Of a stretch of DNA of 64,000 nt, positions 8,344 to 19,486 are shown piece by piece. The notes under the pieces were generated by a model, which saw only the letters and a program-made list of their open reading frames with translations, was not told the DNA's origin and did no database searches. The DNA comes from Bradyrhizobium sp. Its GTDB lineage: Bacteria > Pseudomonadota > Alphaproteobacteria > Rhizobiales > Xanthobacteraceae. The position numbers and the translations under genes are program-made. The stretch covers positions 211,609 to 275,608 of the forward strand of contig NZ_JALHLP010000004.1 of NCBI RefSeq assembly GCF_022844465.1, read 5' to 3'. The stretch's first letter is position 1, and each line of letters opens with the position of its first letter.

Positions 8344-8822
8344 TACCTCTTTCCTTTAAAATGCACTACGGCATACGAAAGCAGGAGCTGAACGCCGAGC
8401 CAAGCTAGAAATATCATTGTAGCGCGCAACGCGACATTGTCGGGCAGGAACGCGATGCGTTGGCCAGCGTCGAGAGTTACATCATGCAATCGGGCGAGAT
8501 TGAAAAATACGGCGCTGATCACACAAAGAGAGAAAAAGAAGACAAATATGCGTCCCGACTTGCGGATCACAGCGGTACAGGCAAAGTGGAGGCTTACTGC
8601 AAACACCAACACATAGCCAATAAGACCGATTTGAGTTGGTAAGTTGGTCAATTCCTTCCCAGTCAACCCTCCATCGAGAGCTAATATAACGCCAAGTGCG
8701 GCCCCCAAGACCGCTGAAATCGTTCCTTCGCAGGGTAACGGCTGGATCCAAGACCGCATATTGGCAAGGGCATCAATTTGATAGCTGCGAACCCACAATA
8801 GCACAACCTCTGATGTCCGCAA
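8343..8822 (-). CDS. Hypothetical four-helix membrane protein of the cassette
   Basis: Unrecognised protein of up to 159 residues with about four membrane segments (around residues 34-52, 62-84, 90-110 and 134-153). The frame opens with a TTG at 8822 that directly follows the tldD stop codon and has GGGGGA ten bases before it inside tldD; an ATG at 8759 without a clear ribosome site would give 138 residues. Overlaps with the next gene (TAATG) show that the three are a unit, and the zero-base junction with tldD suggests read-through transcription from tldD. Lower GC than tldD. Function unknown. Confidence 0.6.
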   Translation of the reverse strand: MRTSEVVLLWVRSYQIDALANMRSWIQPLPCEGTISAVLGAALGVILALDGGLTGKELTNLPTQIGLIGYVLVFAVSLHFACTAVIRKSGRIFVFFFSLCVISAVFFNLARLHDVTLDAGQRIAFLPDNVALRATMIFLAWLGVQLLLSYAVVHFKGKR

Positions 8823-10247
8823 TCAACCCGTTCCCCCAACCGTGATCTTCTCCATCCGCAGCGTCGGCTGGCCGACGCCGACCGGCACGCCCTGGCCGTT
8901 CTTGCCGCAGGTGCCGATGCCGGTGTCGAGCGCGAGGTCGTTGCCGACCATGGTGATGCGATGCAGGTCGGTCGGCCCGTTGCCGATCAGCATCGCGCCC
9001 TTGAGCGGCGCGCCGACCTTGCCGTTCTCGATTCGGTAGGCCTCGGTGCACTGGAACACGTATTTGCCCGAGGTGATGTCGACCTGGCCGCCGCCGAAAT
9101 TCGCCGCATAGATGCCGTTCTTCACCGAAGCCAGAATTTCCGCCGGATCGCGGTCGCCCGCCAGCATATAGGTGTTGGTCATGCGCGGCATCGGCACATG
9201 GGCGTAGCTCTGGCGGCGGCCGTTGCCGGTCGGCTTCATGTTCATCAGCCGCGCGTTCTGGCGGTCCTGCATGTAGCCGACCAGGATGCCGTCCTCGATC
9301 AGCACGGTGCGGTTGGTCGGGGTGCCCTCGTCGTCGATGGAGAGAGAACCACGCCGCGCGGCCATGGTGCCGTCGTCGACCACCGTGACGCCCTTGGCCG
9401 CGACCTGCTTGCCCATCAATCCTGCGAAAGCTGAAGTCTGCTTGCGGTTGAAGTCGCCTTCGAGCCCGTGGCCGACCGCCTCGTGCAGCATCACGCCGGG
9501 CCAGCCGGCGCCCAGCACCACGTCCATCTCGCCGGCCGGCGCGGGGATCGATTCCAGATTGACCAGCGCCTCGCGGATGGCGCCGTCGGCGGCCTCGCGC
9601 CACGCCTTGGTTTCGATGAAGCGCGCATAGCCCTCGCGGCCGCCATAGCCCTTGCTGCCGCTCTCCTGGCGGTCGCCCTGGCCGGCGACCACGGAAACGT
9701 TGACCCGCACCAGGGGCCGGATGTCGCGGTAGCTTTCGCCGTCGGGGCGCAGGATTTCTACCACCTGCCAGGTGGCCCCCAGGCTGATGGACGCCTGCCG
9801 CACCCGCGGGTCCTTGTCGCGGACATAGGCGTCGATCTCGGCCAGCAGCTTCACCTTGGCCTCGAACCCCGGCGCGTCGAGCGGGTTGTCATCGCCATAG
9901 AGCCGCACATTGGTATGCGCCGGCGCCGGCGCGAAACGGCCGCTGTAGCCGCCGCGGACGGCAGCGACCGCATCGGCGGCGCGGACCAGCGCCGGCAGCG
10001 AGACGTCGGAGGAATGCGCATAGCCGACCGCATCGTCCTTGACGGCGCGCAGGCCGAACCCCTGCGAGGTGTCGTAGGTCGCCTGCTTCAGCCTTCCATT
10101 GTCGAACGCCAGCGCTTCGGTCTGGCCATATTCCAGGAACAGTTCGCCATCGTCGGCGCCCTCAAGCCCCCGCGCGATCTCGCGTCGGACGGCATCGCGG
10201 TCGAGATTGGCGCGGTCGAGCAGGGAGGTGGTGGCGGGATTGGTCAT
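8823..10247 (-). CDS. tldD: Metalloprotease TldD
   Basis: The 474-residue protein matches TldD/PmbA family length. It contains the metal site HEAVGHGLEGD with the HExxxH ligands at about residues 255-260 and the conserved downstream segments GTPTNRTVLIEDG and YMQDRQNARLM. In Escherichia coli TldD works with TldE to cleave unfolded peptides, mature microcin B17 and degrade the CcdA antitoxin. No tldE/pmbA homologue lies in the window. ATG 10247 (MTNPATTSL) starts the homologous part. Three unknown small genes follow it without any gap, an arrangement discussed separately. Confidence 0.93.
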   Translation of the reverse strand: MTNPATTSLLDRANLDRDAVRREIARGLEGADDGELFLEYGQTEALAFDNGRLKQATYDTSQGFGLRAVKDDAVGYAHSSDVSLPALVRAADAVAAVRGGYSGRFAPAPAHTNVRLYGDDNPLDAPGFEAKVKLLAEIDAYVRDKDPRVRQASISLGATWQVVEILRPDGESYRDIRPLVRVNVSVVAGQGDRQESGSKGYGGREGYARFIETKAWREAADGAIREALVNLESIPAPAGEMDVVLGAGWPGVMLHEAVGHGLEGDFNRKQTSAFAGLMGKQVAAKGVTVVDDGTMAARRGSLSIDDEGTPTNRTVLIEDGILVGYMQDRQNARLMNMKPTGNGRRQSYAHVPMPRMTNTYMLAGDRDPAEILASVKNGIYAANFGGGQVDITSGKYVFQCTEAYRIENGKVGAPLKGAMLIGNGPTDLHRITMVGNDLALDTGIGTCGKNGQGVPVGVGQPTLRMEKITVGGTG

Positions 10248-10441
10248 GCAGGCTCCGATTTTCAAGTAAGCGCCATCGTTGCGAACGCAGGACCCATAAC
10301 CGCAGGCGCCAGAATTTGCGGCACACCTGCGGCACGCATCAGTATCCACGGACACCCGCGGCTATGGTCCGGGCTCGCGCTTCGCTCGGCCGAGACGACA
10401 GTAATGAAGATAAGCGCGATTGTCGCGAAAGGGGAGCCCCC

Positions 10442-10978
10442 TCACGGCAGCTTGTCATACCCTTCGCCCAGCCCGTTCAGGCTGAGCGGAAAGCCGATGC
10501 CCTCCTCCGGCGTCTCGAAGATGATGAAGGTTGCGGTCTTGGCGGTCCGGAACTGGCCGAGCAGCTTCTCGTCCATCACCACCTCGGCGACGCAGCCATT
10601 GGGCAGGCAACGGACGAAACCAGCGCGGCCGACGTCCTGGTTGTCGAGCTTGAGCCCGAGGCCGGAGGGCAGCAGCACGCCGAGCGGCGCCACCACCCGC
10701 ATCAGCTTGCTCTTCTGGTCGGCGGTTTTCAGCACGATCACGGTCAGCCCGGCGTTGGAGCGGTCCTCGGCGACCACGCTCTGGATCAGCGCGCATTGCT
10801 CGCCTTGCGCGCCCGGCGGGGTGTCGCAGCGGATCTGCCAGTCGCCATGGACCGACCGCACCGCGCCTTGCGCACCGGCGGTCTGGGTCAAGCCGAGCAG
10901 AAAAGCGGCGGCGAGCAGGGCGCCGAGCCAGCAGGTCGGTCCCCTCTCGAGTTTCGCCTGATATCTCGAGCGTCCCAT
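10442..10978 (-). CDS. Invasion-associated locus B (IalB) family exported protein
   Basis: The 178-residue protein has a signal peptide (cleavage near TAGAQG, about residue 37) and a beta-rich domain with paired cysteines (RCDT, QCAL, RCLPNGC). This is the pattern of the IalB family, named after a Bartonella invasion factor but widespread in non-pathogenic rhizobia, where its role is not established. ATG 10978 was chosen because AGAGGA lies a suitable distance upstream; an ATG at 11044 has none. The protein has a GQFRTAKTATFIIF stretch typical of the family. It stands alone, convergent with nothing and separated from the cox promoter by a long spacer. Confidence 0.83.
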   Translation of the reverse strand: MGRSRYQAKLERGPTCWLGALLAAAFLLGLTQTAGAQGAVRSVHGDWQIRCDTPPGAQGEQCALIQSVVAEDRSNAGLTVIVLKTADQKSKLMRVVAPLGVLLPSGLGLKLDNQDVGRAGFVRCLPNGCVAEVVMDEKLLGQFRTAKTATFIIFETPEEGIGFPLSLNGLGEGYDKLP

Positions 10979-11516
10979 CCGGGTCGATCCTCTGACATTT
11001 CCGGCCTCGCCGGTGACGGGTTTCGCAGACCAATTCAAAGCCATACCGGGTCACGCGCCCTGCCACCCGACTTGTCCGGACTGATACGCAATCACGGCGT
11101 CTTGAAGGCGGTCGTTGGTCCGCTCGCGCCGGGGCCGGCCCGCCGCGGCGGTCGCGAATCATGTTCCTCGAAAACACCCTGACCGTGCCTACCTCCGGCA
11201 ATCCGCCTGTCAAGCCGGCGTGCCGACCAAACCGCGGATTTTGGGTGATTGACTGGAAAAACCCGGCATCCCGCGAATACAAGGTGACGCATGGCCGAAC
11301 CTCCCACTACTGCATTGCGAGAGCCTTGGAATTATGGTTTGAGAGGCTGGATTTTGACGCGTCCTGACGATCTGGCCTCGGTACTGAAAGCGCACTTGCG
11401 ATGAAGGTGTACTTGCAAAGTTCTTGCGGTCGGCGGTTTGGAGGCGCGGGTCGAGCGGCATTTTCAGCCACCTGGCTGAGGTGCCCAGGGGATTTATTCA
11501 AGGGAGCGCGAGCGGC
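10979..11516. other. Long intergenic region between ialB and coxB
   Basis: These 538 bases separate two divergently placed genes. No open frame in it looks like a gene on either strand. It should hold the promoter of the cytochrome oxidase operon and that of the IalB gene, but I see no operator or sigma-factor site that I would defend. Confidence 0.5.
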
Positions 11517-14100
<2,584 letters not shown>

Positions 14101-14160
14101 CGCCTCCTTTGGGGCGCGCCACTGGCGCGCGCCGCGCACTTGAAACCAAGCGAGATCATC

Positions 14161-15144
14161 TTGTCGGTAGTCGAGCATAACGCCATCGATGTTCGTCCCC
14201 GGATTTCCGAGGCGGAAGTCGGCGACTACCTGGCGCTGCTGAAGCCGCGGGTGATGTCGCTCGTGATCTTCACCGCGCTGGTCGGCCTCGTGATAGCGCC
14301 GGGCCACGTCCATCCGGTCCTGGGCTTCACCTCGATCCTCTGCATCGCGGTCGGCGCCGGCGCATCGGGCGCGCTGAACATGGCCTTTGAGGGCGATATC
14401 GACGCCTTGATGTCGCGCACCGCCAACCGGCCGATTCCGCGCGGACGCATCACCCAGCAGGAAGCGATGACGTTCGGCCTGATCCTGGCTTTCTTCTCGG
14501 TCATGACGCTCGGTATCCTCGTCAACTGGCTGGCCGGGGCCTTGCTGGCGTTCACGATCTTCTTCTATGTGGTGGTCTATACCCTGTGGCTGAAGCGCTG
14601 GACTGCCCAGAACATCGTGATCGGCGGCGCCGCCGGTGCGCTGCCGCCCGTCGTGGCGTGGGCGGCCGCCACCGGCTCGCTGTCGGTCGAGCCGTGGTTG
14701 CTGTTCCTCATCATCTTCTTCTGGACCCCGCCGCATTTCTGGGCGCTGGCGCTGTTTCGCAGCGACGACTACGCCCGGGCCGGCGTGCCGATGCTGCCGG
14801 TGGTCGCCGGCCCCGACGCCACGCGCCTGCAGATCCTGCTCTACACCCTGGTGCTGGTGGCGGTCGCGTTGGCGCCCTGGCCGCTCGGCTATTTCGACGC
14901 GGTCTACGGCGTCATCTCGCTGGTGCTCGGCGCCGGCATGATGTGGCTTGCGGTCGATGTCTATCGCTACCGCGAGGGCAAAGCGGCGCTGCGCGCGACG
15001 CGGCGGCTGTTCGCCTTCTCGATCGTTTATCTGTTCGCGCTGTTCGCGACGCTGCTGCTCGATGTCGTCGTCCGCGCGGTCGCGCCTGTGATCCGCGCGG
15101 TCGCCCCTGCGATCCGCGCGGCAGTCGCCTCCGTGACCGGGTAG
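14161..15144 (+). CDS. ctaB: Protoheme IX farnesyltransferase (heme O synthase)
   Basis: The 327-residue UbiA-type prenyltransferase attaches farnesyl to heme b, giving heme O, the precursor of heme a. It has about nine membrane helices and the two aspartate-rich sites characteristic of the family: [20 protein letters not shown] near residue 75 and [16 protein letters not shown] near residue 200. The TTG at 14161 is taken as start because the protein then begins MSVVEHN, as I recall for related proteins; a TTG at 14140 would add seven residues. The C-terminus is odd: a 21-base unit is repeated, giving [16 protein letters not shown]. It lies within the oxidase operon where its product is needed. 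Confidence 0.93.
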   Translation: MSVVEHNAIDVRPRISEAEVGDYLALLKPRVMSLVIFTALVGLVIAPGHVHPVLGFTSILCIAVGAGASGALNMAFEGDIDALMSRTANRPIPRGRITQQEAMTFGLILAFFSVMTLGILVNWLAGALLAFTIFFYVVVYTLWLKRWTAQNIVIGGAAGALPPVVAWAAATGSLSVEPWLLFLIIFFWTPPHFWALALFRSDDYARAGVPMLPVVAGPDATRLQILLYTLVLVAVALAPWPLGYFDAVYGVISLVLGAGMMWLAVDVYRYREGKAALRATRRLFAFSIVYLFALFATLLLDVVVRAVAPVIRAVAPAIRAAVASVTG

Positions 15145-15162
15145 GGGGCGCATGGCGTGGGA

Positions 15163-15327
15163 ATGGATGACAAGCAGATGCCAGATGGAATCGTCCTCAA
15201 CGAGGCGCAGAAAAGAAGCCGCCGGCAGCGCTCGATCGCCATCGCGCTCGCGCTCACCGTGCTGGTCGTGCTGTTTTTCGCCGTAACCATCGTCAAGGGG
15301 CCGGGCGTCCTCGTGCGCCCGATATGA
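15163..15327 (+). CDS. Small single-pass protein in the oxidase operon (CoxF-like)
   Basis: A 54-residue protein with a basic N-terminal half (QKRSRRQRS) and one membrane helix (about residues 24-44), ending [10 protein letters not shown]. It lies between ctaB and ctaG and its TGA overlaps the ctaG ATG by four bases. Short proteins at exactly this place are common in alphaproteobacterial cox operons and are thought to help assembly. I infer the same here; there is no catalytic motif. Confidence 0.8.
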   Translation: MDDKQMPDGIVLNEAQKRSRRQRSIAIALALTVLVVLFFAVTIVKGPGVLVRPI

Positions 15328-15977
15328 GTGAGATGACAGAAGCACCGCAGACAACAGGGGGCCATGCGCCGGGCGCGACCACCGTTTCGCGCCGTACCCT
15401 GACGCGCGATGCGGTGGTGGCGTCGATTTGCGGTTTCGTCGTCGTGCTGATGCTTGGCGCCTCCTATGCGGCGGTGCCTTTCTACAACTGGTTCTGCCGC
15501 GTCACCGGCTTCAACGGCACCACCCAGGTCGCGACCTCGGCGCCCTCCGGCGCGCCGCTGGCGCGCAAGATCGCGGTGCGGTTCGACGCCAATGTTGCAC
15601 CGGGCCTGCCATGGAAGTTCGAGCCCGAGCAGAACGAGATCGAGGTCCGGATCGGCGAAGTCGTCACCGTGTTCTATACCGTGACCAACCAGGCCGCGCG
15701 CAAGACCTTCGCGCAGGCGGCCTACAATGTCGCGCCGCTCACGGTCGGGGCCTATTTCCAGAAGATCAATTGCTTCTGCTTCACCGAACAGACCATGGAT
15801 CCGGGCGAGAAGCGCCAGATGCCCGTGGTATTCTATGTCGATCCGGCGCTGGCCGCGGACCGCGACAATGACGGGCTGAAGACCATCACGCTGTCCTACA
15901 CCTTCTATCCCATGCGCGATCCGGCGCCCCGGCCGGTGGCGGCCGGCGAAGGCGACAGGCGCAGGGGAAACCTTTGA
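15324..15977 (+). CDS. ctaG: Cytochrome c oxidase assembly protein CtaG/Cox11
   Basis: This 217-residue copper chaperone inserts CuB into subunit I. It has one membrane helix (residues 32-53) followed by a periplasmic immunoglobulin-like domain with the copper-binding motif INCFCFTEQ, whose two cysteines bind Cu(I), plus the conserved cysteine in NWFCRVTGF. The N-terminus is cytoplasmic. Its ATG overlaps the stop of the small upstream gene in an ATGA junction. Length and motifs match Cox11 from mitochondria and alphaproteobacteria closely. Confidence 0.95.
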   Translation: MSEMTEAPQTTGGHAPGATTVSRRTLTRDAVVASICGFVVVLMLGASYAAVPFYNWFCRVTGFNGTTQVATSAPSGAPLARKIAVRFDANVAPGLPWKFEPEQNEIEVRIGEVVTVFYTVTNQAARKTFAQAAYNVAPLTVGAYFQKINCFCFTEQTMDPGEKRQMPVVFYVDPALAADRDNDGLKTITLSYTFYPMRDPAPRPVAAGEGDRRRGNL

Positions 15978-16086
15978 TCCCGGCGAGGTCCGCGCGAGCG
16001 GAATTTCGCGTTTGGTTTTGAGACAGGTTTGAGTTTTTGAGACGAAGACGTGCCGAAGGTACGGCACCGCTAACGGAGAGACCGCA

Positions 16087-16977
16087 ATGGCTACGGCGCA
16101 AGTCAAGCATCACGACTACCATCTCGTCGATCCGAGCCCGTGGCCGATCGTGGGCTCGGTCTCGGCCTTTATCATGGCGGTGGGCGCCATCGCGTGGATG
16201 CACAAGATGTTCGCCGGCGCGCCGATCGTGTTCGGCATCGGCACCATCGGCGTGCTCTACACCATGGCGAGCTGGTGGGCCGACGTGATCCGCGAAGCCC
16301 AGTACAAGGGCGACCACACCCGCGTGGTCCAGATCAGCCACCGCTACGGCATGATCCTGTTCATCGCTTCCGAGGTGATGTTCTTCGTCGCTTGGTTCTG
16401 GGCATTCTTCAACTCCGCGCTGTTCCCCGCCGACGCCGTCCAGGCCACGCGCGACGCGGTGTTCGGCTGCGGTCCGGGGACGGCGATGGGCGCCTGCACC
16501 GTGCCGGGAACCTGGCCGCCGAAGGGCATCGAAACCTTCGATCCCTGGCATCTGCCGCTGCTCAACACGCTGCTGCTGCTGACCTCTGGCACCACGGTAA
16601 CATGGGCGCACCATGCGCTGCTCGAGGGCGACCGCAAAGGCCTGAAATACGGCCTGATCCTCACCGTTCTGCTCGGCGCGGCGTTCACCGCGGTGCAGGC
16701 CTACGAGTATGCCCACGCCTCCTTCGCGTTCTCCGGCAACATCTACGGCGCGACCTTCTTCATGGCGACCGGCTTCCATGGCTTCCACGTCCTGGTCGGC
16801 ACCGTGTTCCTCCTGGTCTGCCTGCTCCGCGCCTATGCCGGCCACTTTACCCCGACCCAGCATCTCGGCTTCGAATTTGCCGCCTGGTACTGGCACTTTG
16901 TCGACGTGGTCTGGCTGTTCCTGTTCATCTGCATCTATGTCTGGTTCCGGGGCGCGGGGCCGGTGGCCGGCCACTGA
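16087..16977 (+). CDS. coxC: Cytochrome c oxidase subunit III
   Basis: The 296-residue protein has seven membrane helices and the family signatures [29 protein letters not shown] with the conserved glutamate that affects proton uptake, [11 protein letters not shown] and [14 protein letters not shown]. Subunit III stabilises subunit I and supports sustained proton pumping. Between ctaG and coxC there are 109 bases without a gene. A strong hairpin terminator stands just after it, separating the structural genes from the assembly genes that follow. Confidence 0.96.
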   Translation: MATAQVKHHDYHLVDPSPWPIVGSVSAFIMAVGAIAWMHKMFAGAPIVFGIGTIGVLYTMASWWADVIREAQYKGDHTRVVQISHRYGMILFIASEVMFFVAWFWAFFNSALFPADAVQATRDAVFGCGPGTAMGACTVPGTWPPKGIETFDPWHLPLLNTLLLLTSGTTVTWAHHALLEGDRKGLKYGLILTVLLGAAFTAVQAYEYAHASFAFSGNIYGATFFMATGFHGFHVLVGTVFLLVCLLRAYAGHFTPTQHLGFEFAAWYWHFVDVVWLFLFICIYVWFRGAGPVAGH

Positions 16978-16998
16978 CGCAGGCGGGACGTGCTACAA

Positions 16999-17027
16999 GG
17001 GGCGGTCGGCCAGGACCGCCCCTTTTT
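16999..17027 (+). terminator. Rho-independent terminator after coxC
   Basis: A perfect 9-bp stem (16999-17007 GGGGCGGTC with 17014-17022 GACCGCCCC), a six-base loop and five T residues follow coxC by 21 bases. Genes in the same direction resume 81 bases later, so it may attenuate rather than end transcription. Confidence 0.85.
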
Positions 17028-17107
17028 CGTGTTCATGGGATTGCCAGGCGAATGAGAGCCCGGCTCCTGCTCAATCGAAACCGGCAACGGTTCGGAAAAT
17101 AGAGCCA

Positions 17108-17497
17108 ATGTCAGATCACGCGGTATCGACCTTGACCGAGAGCGCGATGCGCGGAATTGCCTGCCGCTGCCCGCGCTGTGGCAAGGGCAAGCTTTACGCG
17201 GGCTTCCTCCGTCTGCGGCCCCGTTGCGAGTCCTGCGGGCTGGACTACGCCTTTATCGATACCGGTGACGGACCTGCCGTCTTCGTGATCATGCTCGCCG
17301 GCGCCATCGTCGTCGCCGCCGCGCTGATCGTCGAGGTCAAGTACCAGCCGCCGTTCTGGCTGCATGCAGCGCTGTGGCTGCCGCTGATCGTCGCAACCAC
17401 GTTGCTGCCGCTGCGCGCCATGAAATCGCTCCTGATCGCGCTGCAGTACCATCACAAGGCCGCGCCGGGCCGGCTGATCGACCGCGAGCCGAAATGA
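17108..17497 (+). CDS. DUF983 zinc-ribbon membrane protein
   Basis: The 129-residue protein has an N-terminal four-cysteine zinc ribbon (CPRCGKG and CESCG, about residues 21-45) and two membrane helices (about residues 57-78 and 84-104). It belongs to the DUF983 family, regularly found between coxC and SURF1 in alphaproteobacteria and thought to take part in oxidase biogenesis; its exact role is not known. Its stop overlaps the start of the SURF1 gene by four bases. Confidence 0.88.
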   Translation: MSDHAVSTLTESAMRGIACRCPRCGKGKLYAGFLRLRPRCESCGLDYAFIDTGDGPAVFVIMLAGAIVVAAALIVEVKYQPPFWLHAALWLPLIVATTLLPLRAMKSLLIALQYHHKAAPGRLIDREPK

Positions 17498-18273
17498 CCC
17501 GCGGCGTCGCGCGGCGGCATGCGGTGAGGGGGTTCGCTGTCTTCACGCTGGCGATGGTGGCGGCCTTCGTTGCGCTCGGCGTCTGGCAGCTGCAGCGCCG
17601 GATCGAGAAGCACTCCCTGATTGCGAGGCTGCACGAGCGAATCGCAGTCGAACCGGCGCAGCTGCCGCCGCCCGCCCAGTGGGGCACCCTCAGCCCCGCC
17701 GCCGACGAATTCCGCCGCGTCAGCCTTACCGCGATCTACGCGCGGCTGCCGGATGCGATGGTTTACAGCTCCGGCTCGGCGGTCCGCGACGACATCTCCG
17801 GCCCCGGCACCTGGGCGTTTCTGCCGGCGCGTCTGCCCGGAGGCGAAATCGTGGCGGTCAATGCCGGCTTCGTCCAGAACACGATGCAGGATCGCAGCCG
17901 GCAGGATCGCGCCGCGGGCCGGCTCGTGACGGGTCAGCCGGTGAAACTCACCGGCTACATTCGCTTTCCCGAAGGCGCCGGCGCGCTGACGCCGCCGGAA
18001 GATGTCACGCGGCGGCTCTGGTTCACCCGCGATCATCTCGCGATGGCGCGCGCGCTGGGTTGGGCGGAGGGCGGAAATTCCGTGGCGCCGTTCTATATCG
18101 ATCTGGAGCAGCCGGCGCCGGAGAGTGGGGTTCCAAAGCCCGGCAAGCTCACCGTCCGGCTCAAGGACGACCATCTGCAATATGCCATCACCTGGTTTAC
18201 GCTGGCGTTTGCGGTGGTGGTCGCGTTCGGCGTCTGGTGGCGTGGCCAGCGGCGGCGGGACGTTTTGAGCTGA
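17494..18273 (+). CDS. surf1: SURF1 family oxidase assembly factor
   Basis: The 259-residue protein has one membrane helix at each end (about residues 12-32 and 226-246) and a periplasmic domain between, the standard SURF1 topology. Family signatures are LGVWQLQRRIEK just after the first helix, GPGTWAFLPARL in the centre and NHLQYAITWF-like DDHLQYAITWFTLA before the last helix. SURF1 binds heme a and promotes its insertion into subunit I. The start ATG overlaps the upstream stop (ATGA). Confidence 0.93.
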   Translation: MTRGVARRHAVRGFAVFTLAMVAAFVALGVWQLQRRIEKHSLIARLHERIAVEPAQLPPPAQWGTLSPAADEFRRVSLTAIYARLPDAMVYSSGSAVRDDISGPGTWAFLPARLPGGEIVAVNAGFVQNTMQDRSRQDRAAGRLVTGQPVKLTGYIRFPEGAGALTPPEDVTRRLWFTRDHLAMARALGWAEGGNSVAPFYIDLEQPAPESGVPKPGKLTVRLKDDHLQYAITWFTLAFAVVVAFGVWWRGQRRRDVLS

Positions 18274-18349
18274 CAAGGGGAGCAGCCCGTACCGCGCCGA
18301 GGGGGCACGGGAAGTCAACACCTAAACTAGCAGGAACAAAAGCGCGCGA

Positions 18350-18799
18350 TTACCAGCCGGCAGGCAGCGCGATCCGAAATCCGGCAGGCACTTCACGCGC
18401 AACCGGCGCCGGAATCGCGCGCGCTGATCTGGTGCGCTGCTGAGGCCGCTTGACCGGCTTTCGCGCAACGGTCGATGGCAACGGTTCGGCCTGCAGCGTC
18501 GCACGCTCCGCCAATGCAAAAGCGTCCCGGGGCGAGCGGGCCTCTGGCGCAGGATTTGACGCCACAGGGGGCGTCAGGTTGGGCGTCAACTCTGCGATCG
18601 CCGCCGGCGGAACGATGATCGGCAGGCTGGTGTCGAACACGATCTTCTGGGGCCATCGGTGGCGGGATTCGATCCGGATACCCTTGTCGGATTCGACCCG
18701 AGCCGGCGTGACAGGAAGCTGCGGCATATACCAGGGCGCAGCGAACATCAGCGCCAGCAACAGGCTGCCTGCGACAGCGAAATATCGACCGAGGGGCAT
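18350..18799 (-). CDS. Hypothetical membrane-anchored protein
   Basis: I do not recognise this 149-residue protein. It has one membrane helix near the N-terminus (about residues 8-25) followed by a proline- and alanine-rich region without cysteines (LPIIVPPAAIAELTPNLTPP) and a basic stretch KRPQQRTRSAR. ATG 18799 follows GGTGG and starts directly before the helix; the frame is open further up to 18844. It is convergent with the SURF1 gene. Codon use is like that of its neighbours, so it is probably a resident gene. Confidence 0.65.
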   Translation of the reverse strand: MPLGRYFAVAGSLLLALMFAAPWYMPQLPVTPARVESDKGIRIESRHRWPQKIVFDTSLPIIVPPAAIAELTPNLTPPVASNPAPEARSPRDAFALAERATLQAEPLPSTVARKPVKRPQQRTRSARAIPAPVAREVPAGFRIALPAGW

Positions 18800-19041
18800 T
18801 TCCACCACCGTTGTTATTGACGACCCCAGAGGTCTTGCAACCAACGGCAGGCGTTGAAGATAGTTCCGTTTGAAGCACCGCGACGGGCCCGCGCCGGCTG
18901 CTTGTAATCCCTATGGTTAAGGTGGTCGGAACCGACCAAGTGCGGGAACCGTTAGGAACCGTTCCTGGCTACGACAGCGGGCTGGAACAACTATTTCTCT
19001 TGGGAGTTGCCGGTCGCATCACGGGAAACCAGGAGGACATC

Positions 19042-19269
19042 ATGAAAAAACTTCTGACGATCGGAACGGTGGTGTTTGCCGCGTCGGCGTTCGCCGGGAC
19101 GGCGTTCGCCGCGGAATTCTACGTCGTGCGCGACGCCACGACCAAGAAATGCACGGTGGTCGAAACCAAGCCGACAACCACCACCACCACCATCGTCGAC
19201 AACGGAATCTTCAAGACCCGAACCGAAGCCGAAACCGGCATGAAGACGATGAAGGTTTGCACCAACTGA
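19042..19269 (+). CDS. Small exported threonine-rich protein
   Basis: The 75-residue product begins with a signal peptide (cleavage after TAFAA, residue 24). The mature part of about 50 residues has two cysteines that could pair (one in KKCTVVE, one near the end in KVCTN) and an unusual run KPTTTTTTIVDNG. A strong AGGAGG precedes the ATG at the right distance, and a strong terminator follows, so this is a well expressed single-gene unit. Function unknown. Confidence 0.8.
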   Translation: MKKLLTIGTVVFAASAFAGTAFAAEFYVVRDATTKKCTVVETKPTTTTTTIVDNGIFKTRTEAETGMKTMKVCTN

Positions 19270-19290
19270 CACCGGATAACTCCGGGCGAA

Positions 19291-19324
19291 TGGGCCGCAG
19301 CATCGCTGCGGCCCATTTTTTTTT
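19291..19324 (+). terminator. Rho-independent terminator of the small exported gene
   Basis: A perfect 10-bp stem (19291-19300 with 19306-19315), a five-base loop CATCG and nine T residues follow the stop codon by 21 bases. This is the strongest terminator in the window. Confidence 0.92.
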
Positions 19325-19486
19325 GACCTCCCGCAGGGTGATCCGGGGGTGGGGTGTTTGGCCGTCATGACTATTTCCCCTGCGCTCAAAAAGGCTCTAT
19401 GGTGCCGCGCGCTTCGCGAACGTCGAAGTTAAATAACTTAGTTATATCAAAGGCTTGGCATTGGGTCACGGCCTTTGGAGGGTGGT

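Noticed and set aside
16999..17027. A riboswitch or regulatory RNA before DUF983
   Set aside because: The structure is a simple stem with a T tract and fits a terminator.
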